Source: Planctomycetes bacterium MalM25
Lineage (GTDB): Bacteria; Planctomycetota; Planctomycetia; Pirellulales; Lacipirellulaceae
Length of the DNA: 64,000 bases
NCBI GenBank assembly: GCA_007745835.1
Contig: CP036424.1
Coordinates: 3,211,968 to 3,275,967, forward strand
Reading direction: 5' to 3'
A program made the position numbers and the translations under genes. Below the pieces are notes generated by a model that was given only the letters and a program-made list of their open reading frames with translations, had not been told where the DNA came from and made no database searches. This document shows, in pieces, positions 9,725 to 17,469 of this stretch (within the stretch, counting starts at the first letter, position 1; each line of letters opens with the position of its first letter).

Positions 9725-10243
9725 ATGAAATCGCCCACTCCAAATAAAGTCGGACTAGCGGAAGCGTTGGCTGTAGCTGCGGGTCGAGCAAAGGCTCCAG
9801 AAACAGAAGAAGATGCAAAGATGCTCTGCCTTCTTCTACACGACGGTGAGTGCACAGCCGAGATATCGGATTCCAATATATCGGTGTGGTACTCGTGGCT
9901 GCGTCAATGGCGCCCTTCAACCTATTTTAAGTGCCTAGCACCGGGCCTCCTGTGGCGTTTGATGCAGTTAGGCAAGGTGACCCACATTGATGACGAGGTC
10001 ACTTTCCGTGTAGGTCCCGGGAAAGCAGGCACAGGACGGTATGTTTTCGACTACGGAGAGAAGTGGGTCCGTATTCGTCAGGCACCAGAGCAAATTCTCA
10101 TTGTTATTCGGGATGAGCCTGGCCGCTTAGACGATGAGATCCCGGAGTTCACCGGTAGAGTCGCACGGTGCGAACGCTGTAACGGCGTACTGCGAACACC
10201 TCTTGCGAAGCAATGCGTCAACTGCGGCTACGATTGGCACTAG
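9725..10243 (+). CDS. Uncharacterised protein with C-terminal zinc ribbon
   Basis: The 172 residues end in CERCNGVLRTPLAKQCVNCG, two CxxC knuckles spaced like a zinc ribbon. The rest is mixed alpha/beta with no family I can name. The base composition is clearly more AT-rich than the flanking genes, which suggests transfer or a weakly expressed accessory gene. The frame is open from a TTG at 9647, but the ATG at 9725 is a better start because the upstream 26 residues look non-coding. nadK upstream runs the same way, 100 bases away. Confidence 0.65.
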   Translation: MKSPTPNKVGLAEALAVAAGRAKAPETEEDAKMLCLLLHDGECTAEISDSNISVWYSWLRQWRPSTYFKCLAPGLLWRLMQLGKVTHIDDEVTFRVGPGKAGTGRYVFDYGEKWVRIRQAPEQILIVIRDEPGRLDDEIPEFTGRVARCERCNGVLRTPLAKQCVNCGYDWH

Positions 10244-10582
10244 GCGTGCAGGCTACTCGGCGTGAACGCCCCAGGCGGAATGATTGGCGGGGGTCGCCTC
10301 CGATCTAACCTGAGCGTCGGCGGGCGGCACAGACATTCGGCCGCGCAAGGCTCTCTTAGCGGTTTGTCGTTGCCCGGCCTATCGTCCGTGGGCGCTAAAC
10401 CGGCTCGCCTCCTATCCGCCTGTGGCGGACGCCGCCATCTCCGACTTTACCCGGTTCGGCGGGCAACGGGGCCGGCACTGGCGCCATTCCTGTTGACCCA
10501 TCCGCCGATCTTAGGTCTGCTCCGTGGTCTCTGTGCCCTCCGTGGTGAACCCTTCGACTCCGTCGCGCAAGGAAGCCGACCG
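10244..10582. other. Intergenic region with dispersed-repeat copy
   Basis: 339 bases between the zinc-ribbon gene and the next secreted protein. A frame from 10262 stays open into the downstream gene, but its translation is compositionally biased and lacks a signal peptide, so I treat it as non-coding. It contains one copy of the CCGTGGT/CTCTGTGCCCTCCG repeat at 10521-10552. Confidence 0.6.
10521..10552. repeat. Dispersed repeat copy (CCACGGAGGGCACAGAG family)
   Basis: The segment CTGTGCCCTCCGTGGTGAAC matches the copies at 32783-32817 and, as reverse complement, at 32381-32414, with diverged copies at 34228-34304. It lies about 30 bases upstream of the start of the secreted protein gene at 10583. 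Confidence 0.8.
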
Positions 10583-11449
10583 ATGCGACTCCTCCCGATC
10601 GCCGCCCTCCTGCTAGCACTCCCGTTCTCGGCAGCCCCGACTTCCGCCGCTGGCGCCGAGGGGGAGAAGCACCTGCTCCGCTATCAGTTCAAGCCGGGCG
10701 AGACGCTCCGCTGGCAGGTCGATCAGCGCTCCAGCGTCCGCAACACGATGCAGGGGACCACGCAGGAGGCCCAGACCAAGACCCTCTCCACCAAGGCGTG
10801 GCGGGTGATCGACGTGCTCCCCTCCGGCGAGATCGAGTTCCTCACGCTCGTCGAGAAGGTGCGGATGGAAAACAAGCTGCCCGACCGGGCGGCGATGGTC
10901 TTCGATAGCACCTCGGAGGAGAAGCCCGCCCCCGGCTTCGAGGACGCCGCCCGCGCCGTCGGCGTGCCGCTCAGCGCGATCCGCATGTCGCCCCGCGGCG
11001 AGGTGGTCGATCGCAAGATCAAGCACCACCAGGACGCCGCCGACCCGCACGAGCAGGTCGTGATGCGGCTGCCCGAAGGCCCGATCGCCGTGGGCGAGTC
11101 GTGGACCGACCCGACCGAGATCACCGTGAAGGTCGGCGAGAGCGGCGTGAAGCCGATCAAGGCCCGCCGCCAGTACACGCTTGAGTCGGTCAGCGCCGGC
11201 GTGGCGATAATCTCTTGCAAGTTCCAGGTGCTCTCACCGACCACGCCGGAGATCGACGCGCAGCTCGCCCACCGCTTGGTGAAGGGCGAGGTCCGCTTCG
11301 ACCTCGATTCGGGTCGCATTCTCTCCCAACAGCTGGGCGTCGATCGCCGCGTGCTCGGGTTCGCGGGCCCCTCCAGCAGCATGCACCTGATCACCCAGAT
11401 GAAGGTCGAGCTGAAAGAGGCCCCCGCCGAGGTTGCTAGCAAGCCGTGA
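10583..11449 (+). CDS. Secreted protein, DUF6263-like
   Basis: The 288 residues open with a clear Sec signal peptide (MRLLPIAALLLALPFSAAP, cleavage near TSAAGA). The mature part starts LLRYQFKPGETLRWQVDQRS and resembles a planctomycete family of beta-rich exported proteins. A second member in this window, at 30496-31521, shares the same order of parts (KW-x-GDT-x-R opening, a central 'ITDVELS'-like segment, C-terminal loop). The function is unknown. The ATG at 10583 is chosen over an in-frame ATG at 10262 because it starts the signal peptide. Confidence 0.75.
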   Translation: MRLLPIAALLLALPFSAAPTSAAGAEGEKHLLRYQFKPGETLRWQVDQRSSVRNTMQGTTQEAQTKTLSTKAWRVIDVLPSGEIEFLTLVEKVRMENKLPDRAAMVFDSTSEEKPAPGFEDAARAVGVPLSAIRMSPRGEVVDRKIKHHQDAADPHEQVVMRLPEGPIAVGESWTDPTEITVKVGESGVKPIKARRQYTLESVSAGVAIISCKFQVLSPTTPEIDAQLAHRLVKGEVRFDLDSGRILSQQLGVDRRVLGFAGPSSSMHLITQMKVELKEAPAEVASKP

Positions 11450-11456
11450 GCGTCTG

Positions 11457-11494
11457 CTCCCTCCCCTTGATGGGGAGGGCCGGGGAGGGGTGAG
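11457..11494. repeat. GC-rich palindromic repeat, half copy
   Basis: CTCCCTCCCCTTGATGGGGA plus GGGCCGGGGAGGGG lies 8 bases after the stop at 11449. It belongs to the same family as 6266-6301 and one arm of 11533-11636. Confidence 0.7.
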
Positions 11495-11532
11495 GCGTTC
11501 AGAACAGGACGACTTGCATGTACTGAGCGGGG

Positions 11533-11636
11533 TGACCCTCCCCTAGCCCCTCCCTAAGAGGGAGGGGGATCAACTTGAAGCGGGTACCCGGGGCGCCTCC
11601 TCCCCTAACCCCTCCTCCTGAAGGAGGAGGGGGATT
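11533..11636. repeat. Bipartite GC-rich palindromic element, full copy
   Basis: Two hairpins flank a linker that contains GGTACCCGGG. The left part is CCCTCCCCTAGCCCCTCCCT with its pairing AGAGGGAGGGGGAT; the right part is CCCCTAACCCCTCCTCCTGA with GGAGGAGGGGGATT. Read on the reverse strand it lines up along its whole length with 58437-58535 inside bioA, including the shared GGTACCCGGG core. It lies between a secreted-protein gene and a glycine-zipper gene. Confidence 0.8.
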
Positions 11637-11742
11637 AACGCCGCCCCCGCGAATCGGTCTACGCGCCGCCTCCGGTTTGCCGATATACGTCGCAGAGCGT
11701 TCCCGCGCTTGCCACTCCCGGCGACCCACTGCGAGCCCACCG

Positions 11743-12414
11743 ATGCGCCACTCGACCTCCGCGGCCCGACTGCTAGCACTCGCTCTCGCGCTCGTCGCCA
11801 CGGGCGAGGCGGCGGCTCAGTACACCTACGCCCCGCCGCGCGACTACTACCGCAACGACACGGCCGAGGGAACGATCACCGGCGGGGCGCTCGGCGCGAT
11901 CGCCGGCGCGCTGATCGGCGGGTCGGAGGGCAAGTCGCCCGAGGGCGCGTTGATCGGCGCGGGCGTCGGCGCGCTGACGGGCAACCTGTTCGGCCGCTCG
12001 AAGGACGCCGCCGACCGCGCGCAGGCCGCCAACGGCTACGCCCTGACCCAACAAGCGAACCAACGCGCGCAGGCGCTGGCGGTCTCGAACTACGACCTCG
12101 TGCAGATGACCCAGGCCGGCCTCGGCGAGACGGTCATCCTCGGCGCCATCCAGCAACGGGGCGCCCGCCTCGACCTGAGCCCGCAGGGGCTCATCGACCT
12201 GAAGCGCTCGGGCGTGAGCGATCGGGTGATCGTCGCGGCGCAACAGGCGGCGACCTCCGCGGGCGCCGTGGTCCCGCCCCCCGGTCAAGCGTTGGTTCGT
12301 CCCGTGGCGCCCGCCGTGGTGGTGGAACGCCCCGTGTACTACTACGAGCCGCCGCGGCCTCGCGTGATGTTCCACATCGGCGGTCGCCCGGGCTACCGCC
12401 GGCCTTGCTGGTGA
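11743..12414 (+). CDS. Glycine-zipper envelope protein
   Basis: The 223 residues have a Sec signal peptide (MRHSTSAARLLALALALVAT, cleavage near AAAQ) and a glycine-zipper stretch at about 45-85 (GGALGAIAGALIGG and GALIGAGVGALTGNLFG). A helical region with DLVQMTQAGLGETVILGAI follows, then a Pro/Tyr-rich tail (PVYYYEPPRPR). Such zippers insert in or bind membranes. The exact role is unknown. The frame is open back to 11575 through a repeat, but the ATG at 11743 starts the signal peptide. Confidence 0.75.
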   Translation: MRHSTSAARLLALALALVATGEAAAQYTYAPPRDYYRNDTAEGTITGGALGAIAGALIGGSEGKSPEGALIGAGVGALTGNLFGRSKDAADRAQAANGYALTQQANQRAQALAVSNYDLVQMTQAGLGETVILGAIQQRGARLDLSPQGLIDLKRSGVSDRVIVAAQQAATSAGAVVPPPGQALVRPVAPAVVVERPVYYYEPPRPRVMFHIGGRPGYRRPCW

Positions 12415-12439
12415 GCGCGGGTCAGCTAGCGACCGCCGC

Positions 12440-14026
12440 TCACGTCCCTTCGACTTCGTGAACGATCACGATGTCGTGCACGCCGGCGGTCATCTCCGTG
12501 GCGCCCTCTTCGCCCGCGGCGAGGTGCGAACCGCCGACGATCACGATGCGGTCTCCCTTCGTGGCGAAGCCCTGCTCGATCGACCAGGCGTCCATGTAGC
12601 GGATCAGCTCCTTGGTGCTGCACGCCGGTGCGTCGCGCAGCGGCGTGACGCCCCAGAAGAGGCACATCTTGCGGAGGGTCTGCTCGCAGGAGCTGACGCC
12701 GATCGTCGGCACGAAGCTCCGCTGCTGCGAGAGCGCCATGGCCGTCCGCCCCGAGAAGCTCGCCGCCACGACCAGCTTCGCCCGCAGCGTGTGGGCCATC
12801 GAGCCGGCGCCGCGGACGACGGCCCGCGTCACGTCGTGCAGGCGTTTGCCGACGGGCACGGCGTCGGGCGTGCGGGGCGGGTTGTCCTCGAGGCTCCGCT
12901 CGGTCGCCAGGGCGATGCGGTTCATCATCTGAACCGTCTGGAGCGGGTAGTTGCCGATGGCGGTCTCACCCGAGAGCATGCAGGCGTCGCCGCCGTCGAG
13001 GATGGCGTTGGCGACGTCGGTCACCTCCGCCCGCTTGGGCCGGAGCGCGTCGTGCATGCTGTCGAGCATCTGGGTCGCGATGATGACCGGCTTCTCGTGG
13101 CGGTGGCACGTGTTGATGATCCGCTTCTGCTCGAGCGGCATCTCCGCGACGTCGATCTCGACGCCCAGGTCGCCGCGGGCGACCATCACGCCGTCGGCGG
13201 CGGCGACGATCTGGTCGAGGCGTTCGAGCGCCTCGCGCTTCTCGATCTTCGCGATCACGAGCGCCTCCGATCCGTTGGAGGCCAGGATGTCCTTCAGCGC
13301 GCTGACCTCGTCCGGCTTGCGCACGAACGACAGGCTCACAAAATCGACGCCCGCCTGCGCGGCCCACTCGGCGTGCTCGTGGTCCTTGCGACTGATCGCC
13401 GGGGCGCTGAGCTTGACGTCCGGCAGGTTGATCCCCTGGCGGCTGCGGATGGTGCCCTGTTGGACAACCTCCATCCGGGCGCGGCCGGGCGTCTTCTCGA
13501 CGACCCGCATGCTGACGGTGCCGTCGGCCAACATCACGTGGTTGCCGACCTCCAGCTCCTTCACCAGCGGCTTGTAGCTGCAAGTGAACTCGTTCGGCGC
13601 GCCGGGCGTGTCGCCCTCGATCATGAAGTACTCGGCGCCCGCCTCGCAGAAGAGCGGATCACCCGCCACCACGCCGAGCCGGAACTTGGGCCCCGCCAGG
13701 TCCGCCAGGATCGCGATCGGCTGGTCGAGCTCCTCGCTGATCCGCCGGATGCTGTCGACGTTCACCTGCTGTTGCTCAGTCGTGCCGTGCGCCATGTTCA
13801 GCCGGAAGACATCGACCCCCGCGAGGGCCAGCTGCCTAAGCATCTCCGGCTCGGAGCAAGCGGGGCCGACCGTGGCGACGATCTTCGTGCGGGCGCGGCC
13901 GCGGATATCGGACAGCGTGGGCATCGGCAACGGCGTGGAGATCGAGGAACGGACCGCCTCGGCAAGTGGCGTGGCGGGATCGGCATCGGCCGAGACCGGG
14001 TGGTCCAAGGTTTCTGTCGAGGACAT
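12440..14026 (-). CDS. pyk: Pyruvate kinase
   Basis: Last step of glycolysis, converting phosphoenolpyruvate and ADP to pyruvate and ATP. Recognisable blocks are TKIVATVGPAC, FRLNMAHG, the active-site AKIEKREAL, MVARGDLGVE, KPVIIATQMLDSM and DVANAILDGGDACMLSGETA. The C-terminal allosteric domain follows (VVAASFSGRTA). About 528 residues from the ATG at 14026, which has GGAGAG a few bases upstream. A further in-frame ATG at 14122 lacks support. The N-terminus carries about 40 extra low-complexity residues before the core. Confidence 0.96.
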   Translation of the reverse strand: MSSTETLDHPVSADADPATPLAEAVRSSISTPLPMPTLSDIRGRARTKIVATVGPACSEPEMLRQLALAGVDVFRLNMAHGTTEQQQVNVDSIRRISEELDQPIAILADLAGPKFRLGVVAGDPLFCEAGAEYFMIEGDTPGAPNEFTCSYKPLVKELEVGNHVMLADGTVSMRVVEKTPGRARMEVVQQGTIRSRQGINLPDVKLSAPAISRKDHEHAEWAAQAGVDFVSLSFVRKPDEVSALKDILASNGSEALVIAKIEKREALERLDQIVAAADGVMVARGDLGVEIDVAEMPLEQKRIINTCHRHEKPVIIATQMLDSMHDALRPKRAEVTDVANAILDGGDACMLSGETAIGNYPLQTVQMMNRIALATERSLEDNPPRTPDAVPVGKRLHDVTRAVVRGAGSMAHTLRAKLVVAASFSGRTAMALSQQRSFVPTIGVSSCEQTLRKMCLFWGVTPLRDAPACSTKELIRYMDAWSIEQGFATKGDRIVIVGGSHLAAGEEGATEMTAGVHDIVIVHEVEGT

Positions 14027-14247
14027 CGTCTCTCCGCGGGCGGGGGGTGCGGAAGGGGCCGGCGGGCAGTCCACGGCGGGCGTGGATTGGTGGCCCCGGG
14101 TGGGTGCGTAAAATCGTCGCATGAAAAGGCGGCCCCGGGAAGCGTGCCCCGCTAGGGAATCGCTTGAATAGGCGATCGGCTTCCGCCCAGGCCGGTTGTA
14201 CCGGCTACGCCGTGGTGGCCGGGCCCTCGGGGGGGTAAGCTCTCGCC

Positions 14248-15066
14248 ATGCAAAGCGGCGCAGAACAGGGAAAACACGGCCTCATCACGGGCGGATCGGC
14301 CGGTCTCGGGCTCGCGATCGCCCGGGCCGCCGCTGCGCAAGGCATGAAGGTTACCCTCGTTGGGCGCAATGCGGGGCGGCTCAAAGCGGCCGGCAACGAG
14401 CTCATGGAGCGGTACCCCGGCTCCCTTTTTGGCGAGAGGACCGCCGATCTCGCCGTTCCGGGCGAGCCGACACGCCTCATCTGCGAGGTCCAGGAGGAGC
14501 AGCCGCTCGACTTTGTCTGCCACGCCGCCGGTCTGTCCGCCCGCGGCCGCATCGTCGAGACGTCACGAGACGAGTTCGAGCGCCTGATGGCGATCAACTT
14601 CTTCGCCGCCGCTGAGTTGGCCGGCGCGTTGGGCGAGTCCTTCGCCTCTTCGAAGGGCCGCCTCGTGCTGATCGGCTCGCTTGCCAGCCGGGTCGCCCCG
14701 GCGAACCTGGGGGCCTACCCCGCCAGCAAGCACCCGCTCGCGGCCCTCGCGCAGCAGCTGCGGATGGAGCTCGGCCCGCAGGGGCTCCGCACGCTGCTGG
14801 TGCTGCCCGGCCCGATCGCCCGCGACGACGCCGGCGAGCGCTACAACGATCAAGCCGCCGACCTCCCCGCCGCGGCGAAGCGCCCCGGGGGCGGGGCGAA
14901 CGTGCGGGCGCTCGATCCGGATCGCTTGGCCCGGCAGATCCTCGCCGCCAGCCGCGCGGGCAAGGCGGAGCTGGTCACGCCGCTCAAGTCGCGGCTGCTG
15001 TTCGCGCTCGCGCAGCTGTCGCCCGGCTGGGGCGACTGGCTGCTGCGGCGGAGCATGCGGGGGTGA
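14248..15066 (+). CDS. Short-chain dehydrogenase/reductase
   Basis: The 272 residues form a Rossmann-fold SDR. The cofactor motif TGGSAGLG is at 14-21, the catalytic Ser is about residue 144 (LIGSLAS) and the YxxxK is Y157/K161 (AYPASK). The C-terminal segment ENA-like tail and LLRRSMRG resemble the 'dhs-7B/3-ketodihydrosphingosine reductase-like' branch, but the substrate cannot be told. It is convergent with the PEP-CTERM gene downstream, with a hairpin between them. Confidence 0.85.
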   Translation: MQSGAEQGKHGLITGGSAGLGLAIARAAAAQGMKVTLVGRNAGRLKAAGNELMERYPGSLFGERTADLAVPGEPTRLICEVQEEQPLDFVCHAAGLSARGRIVETSRDEFERLMAINFFAAAELAGALGESFASSKGRLVLIGSLASRVAPANLGAYPASKHPLAALAQQLRMELGPQGLRTLLVLPGPIARDDAGERYNDQAADLPAAAKRPGGGANVRALDPDRLARQILAASRAGKAELVTPLKSRLLFALAQLSPGWGDWLLRRSMRG

Positions 15067-15073
15067 CCCAACG

Positions 15074-15120
15074 AAAAAAGCCACCCCCACGACATGGCGT
15101 GAGGGTGGCTCTTCTTTCTT
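15074..15120. terminator. Bidirectional intrinsic terminator
   Basis: AAAAAAGCCACCC (15074-15086) pairs with GGGTGGC (15103-15109), followed by TCTTCTTTCTT. The A-run on one side and the T-rich run on the other let it serve both the SDR gene and the convergent PEP-CTERM gene. Confidence 0.85.
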
Positions 15121-15145
15121 GGTCAGCGAGTCGTCGTTGAGACGA

Positions 15146-15844
15146 TCACTTGCGACGCGCGAGGAACCCGGCGGCGCCGATCGCGAGCAGCATGGCCGAG
15201 GTCGGCTCGGGGATCACGGCGCTGAACTGCAAGTCGTGGTGACGAGCACTGATGGCGCCGAAATCTCCACCCGAGTTATCGTACAGCACGGTCGCGACCG
15301 GCGCGAAATCAACGGCGTCGATGATGAACTGGAAGCCGCCGGTGGTCGGCGACATAACGCTGACGGCGTTGCCATTGATTTCAGCAGTCCGGTTCAGGTT
15401 ACCGTTGCCGCCAACGCCGATCGCTCCGCCCGTGAAGCCATCGAACTGAACGGGACTGCCACCGTCGGTCGTCACGCCCGAGACGCTGGTCACGCTGAAG
15501 GTGACGTCGTTCAGGTTGCCAAAGCCGGTATCGATGCCTTGGCCCCATGCGCGCTGGGCCATGCCGCCGCCAGCGGCACGCAGCGTGAAGGTGATGGTGT
15601 CGTTCGCCGAAGCGTCACCATCCAAGTTCAGGTTCGTGTAGGTGATTTCGAAATCGAGGGGGTCAGCAACCGTGGTGCCACCAACCGCACCACCGTTGAG
15701 CGTCACGCTAGTGACATCGGGGTGACCAAAGACGCCGCTACCGCGAACGTCGAGCGCCTCGATCGTGATCGAGGCGGCTTGTGAGAGGGTCGCGCAGAAC
15801 GCGATGGCTGCAAGGCAGCCGAATCCGAGTAGTGAACGTTGCAT
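15146..15844 (-). CDS. PEP-CTERM protein, paralog A of a divergent pair
   Basis: The 232 residues have a signal peptide (MQRSLLGFGCLAAIAFCATL, cleavage after SQA). A beta-sandwich-like body contains LDGDASANDTITFTL and SVSGVTTDGGSPVQFDGFTG. The C-terminal sorting signal is IPEPTSAMLLAIGAAGFLAR followed by RK. Exosortase would cut at PEP and attach the protein to the surface. The ATG at 15844 has AGGAAGG upstream. It is clearly homologous to the divergent gene at 16293-17000, sharing DGDxxANDxxTFT, SGVTTDGG, FDGF, DFAPVAT and DLQFS. No exosortase gene is in this window. Confidence 0.88.
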   Translation of the reverse strand: MQRSLLGFGCLAAIAFCATLSQAASITIEALDVRGSGVFGHPDVTSVTLNGGAVGGTTVADPLDFEITYTNLNLDGDASANDTITFTLRAAGGGMAQRAWGQGIDTGFGNLNDVTFSVTSVSGVTTDGGSPVQFDGFTGGAIGVGGNGNLNRTAEINGNAVSVMSPTTGGFQFIIDAVDFAPVATVLYDNSGGDFGAISARHHDLQFSAVIPEPTSAMLLAIGAAGFLARRK

Positions 15845-15966
15845 TAGAACCTTCCTAACGGGGAGACAAGCGGGTGAATCTTGGTGAATCGCCCAGGGAA
15901 CAGGGAACAGAACTGCACTGATGGACAAGACCTGCGATGGCCTCGCGCGAGAATAGCCGTACGGGT

Positions 15967-15999
15967 AGAATGGCCAGAGAACGGCATATTGTCAACAAT
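15967..15999 (-). promoter_or_regulatory. Promoter with palindromic -35 box for PEP-CTERM paralog A
   Basis: On the minus strand, TTGACA (15990-15995) is followed after 17 bases by CATTCT (15967-15972). The -35 lies inside the interrupted palindrome ATTGTTGACAAT (15988-15999). The same palindrome serves the opposite gene at 16167-16178, so a shared regulator covering the -35 is plausible (inference). Confidence 0.6.
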
Positions 16000-16166
16000 C
16001 GGCTGCGGCTTTTACGCTTTTTGCCGAGATTGATCGTCGTAGCGGCAGTTGACCGACAGCCGCATACACCCCCACGGCGAGGGGGTCGTTGCATAAGCCG
16101 CTTCGACCCATAGCAGCCCAATCGCTGCTCCCTACAAGCTCACAATCCGTAAAACCGACCCGGCCA
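16000..16166. other. Core of divergent intergenic region between the two promoters
   Basis: 167 bases between the two identical boxes. It contains no convincing open frame. It holds short GC-rich palindromic tracts such as CACCCCCACGGCGAGGGGG (near 16066-16086) that could bind a regulator. Confidence 0.4.
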
Positions 16167-16199
16167 ATTGTTGACAATCCTCAGTAGACTGGGCACTAT
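16167..16199 (+). promoter_or_regulatory. Promoter with palindromic -35 box for PEP-CTERM paralog B
   Basis: TTGACA (16171-16176), a 17-base spacer and CACTAT (16194-16199). The -35 lies in ATTGTTGACAAT (16167-16178), identical to the box on the other strand at 15988-15999. The start codon follows about 95 bases downstream. Confidence 0.62.
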
Positions 16200-16292
16200 G
16201 TGAGCTGGTGTCCGGCTAGGCGGCCGGCGCCGGTTCCTCTTTTCACCTGTTCTCACCCACGCCTCATGATTCTGAACTTGGAAGCACTCCCC

Positions 16293-17000
16293 ATGAAAAG
16301 ACTACCCCTTCTCTGCGCGCTCTCCGCGCTCGCGTTCGCCAGCAGTGCCAACGCCGCAACCATCGTCATCGAAACCCTCGGTTTCAACACCAACGGCGTC
16401 GCCTTCGACGCGACGAACGAGGCCAACGCCTCGGGTGAATTGCTGAACGGAGCCGCCTTCCCAGGCGCCAACGTCGCCGGCATGACCCATGACATCACGC
16501 TGACCTACAACAACCTCGACCTCGACGGCGACACGACGGCGAACGACTCGGTCACGTTCACCATCAACGTCACCAACCCCGGTCCCGGCTTGCTCTTCAA
16601 CCAGGGCCTCCACACGAACTGGGGCACCGTTGAGGGCATGGACGTCTCTGTCTCGGGCGTTTCGGGCGTCACGACGGACGGCGGCGCGCCCATCGTCTTC
16701 GATGGCTTCGTTGGCGCCGCATTGGGCGCCGGTGATGGATCGGGCACAGTCGATCGGAGCGCTACCATCAACGGAATCCCGTACTCGCTGATGGCTTCCG
16801 GTGGCACCGGCTTCGTGTTCGTTCAGGACTTCCAGGACTTCGCTCCAGTTGCAACCCTGCAGTACCGCAACTCGGGCGGCACGCAAGGCACGCTGGTCGC
16901 GCGAAACTGGGACCTGCAGTTCAGCACCGCGATCCCCGAGCCCACGACGCTCGGCCTCCTCGGCCTCGGCATGATCGGCTTCGCCGCTCGCCGTCGCTGA
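16293..17000 (+). CDS. PEP-CTERM protein, paralog B of a divergent pair
   Basis: The 235 residues have a signal peptide (MKRLPLLCALSALAFASSAN, cleavage near ANA) and a body with LDGDTTANDSVTFTINVTNP and SGVSGVTTDGGAPIVFDGF. The sorting tail is IPEPTTLGLLGLGMIGFAAR followed by RR. It shares blocks along its whole length with the divergent gene at 15146-15844, so the pair arose by duplication. The frame is open back to 16200, but the ATG at 16293 starts the signal peptide. It is likely surface-exposed. The function is unknown. Confidence 0.88.
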   Translation: MKRLPLLCALSALAFASSANAATIVIETLGFNTNGVAFDATNEANASGELLNGAAFPGANVAGMTHDITLTYNNLDLDGDTTANDSVTFTINVTNPGPGLLFNQGLHTNWGTVEGMDVSVSGVSGVTTDGGAPIVFDGFVGAALGAGDGSGTVDRSATINGIPYSLMASGGTGFVFVQDFQDFAPVATLQYRNSGGTQGTLVARNWDLQFSTAIPEPTTLGLLGLGMIGFAARRR

Positions 17001-17060
17001 GCCCGCGCAAGCTGGCTTCGCGATAGCTGGCTTCGCGATAGTAAGATGAGACGACTCCTG

Positions 17061-17094
17061 AAAGCCCCTGCCCTAACCGGCAGGGGCTTTCTTC
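17061..17094 (+). terminator. Intrinsic terminator after PEP-CTERM paralog B
   Basis: A perfect 12-base stem, AAAGCCCCTGCC (17061-17072) and GGCAGGGGCTTT (17079-17090), with loop CTAACC, then CTTCGTTT. Two direct copies of AGCTGGCTTCGCGAT lie just upstream (about 17010-17038). Confidence 0.85.
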
Positions 17095-17469
17095 GTTTGG
17101 GCCTCGCGCTTCTTATGCGGAGCCAACGCGGCTCGTACTGAGCGGGTGATCCAGGTCGCCTCGGCCTAGATGCCGCTGGGAAAGAACGGCCGAGCAGTCA
17201 CTGCTGGCGCCACGGGGAACCGGGCGCCGACGACGAAGTTGCCGCCTCGCGCTGTGGCAGCAGTGCGTCAAACTTCGGCGTCGTCACGCCTCGAGAATCA
17301 CTCGACTCACTAGGTTTGGTCGCTGGATTCTCCGGCCGAGGCCTCGTACTGGTGGGTATTGGCGTCGCCAAGCTTCGTTTCACAACGTACTGTTAAGGAA
17401 AGGTTAAGATTCCGCGAACAGGGGCGCAGCCAGTCACGCACGGTCGGCGCGCCAACACACGAGGCGAAC
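17095..17469. other. Intergenic region upstream of phoU
   Basis: 375 bases with no recognisable gene. The only clear element is the direct repeat at 17392-17408. A short minus-strand frame at 17198-17383 has no family features and is not called. Confidence 0.5.
17392..17408 (+). promoter_or_regulatory. Possible Pho box upstream of phoU
   Basis: GTTAAG is repeated with an 11-base period (17392-17397 and 17403-17408, separated by GAAAG). Response regulators of the PhoB/PhoP type bind direct repeats at this helical spacing. It sits 62 bases before the phoU ATG. The exact motif in planctomycetes is not known to me. Confidence 0.45.

Noticed and set aside
10262-10582. Upstream extension of the secreted protein at 10583
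   Set aside because: The extension contains a dispersed repeat and no signal peptide, while the ATG at 10583 starts a good one.
11575-11742. Upstream extension of the glycine-zipper protein
   Set aside because: Its residues (PPPLTPPPEGGGG type) come from a palindromic repeat; the signal peptide starts at 11743.
12458-14155. Plus-strand frame of 565 codons opposite pyruvate kinase
   Set aside because: The minus-strand frame carries clear pyruvate kinase motifs; the plus frame is His/Arg/Val-rich shadow sequence.
14681-15784. Plus-strand frame of 367 codons over the SDR gene end and PEP-CTERM gene
   Set aside because: It runs through a terminator and two real genes in other frames.
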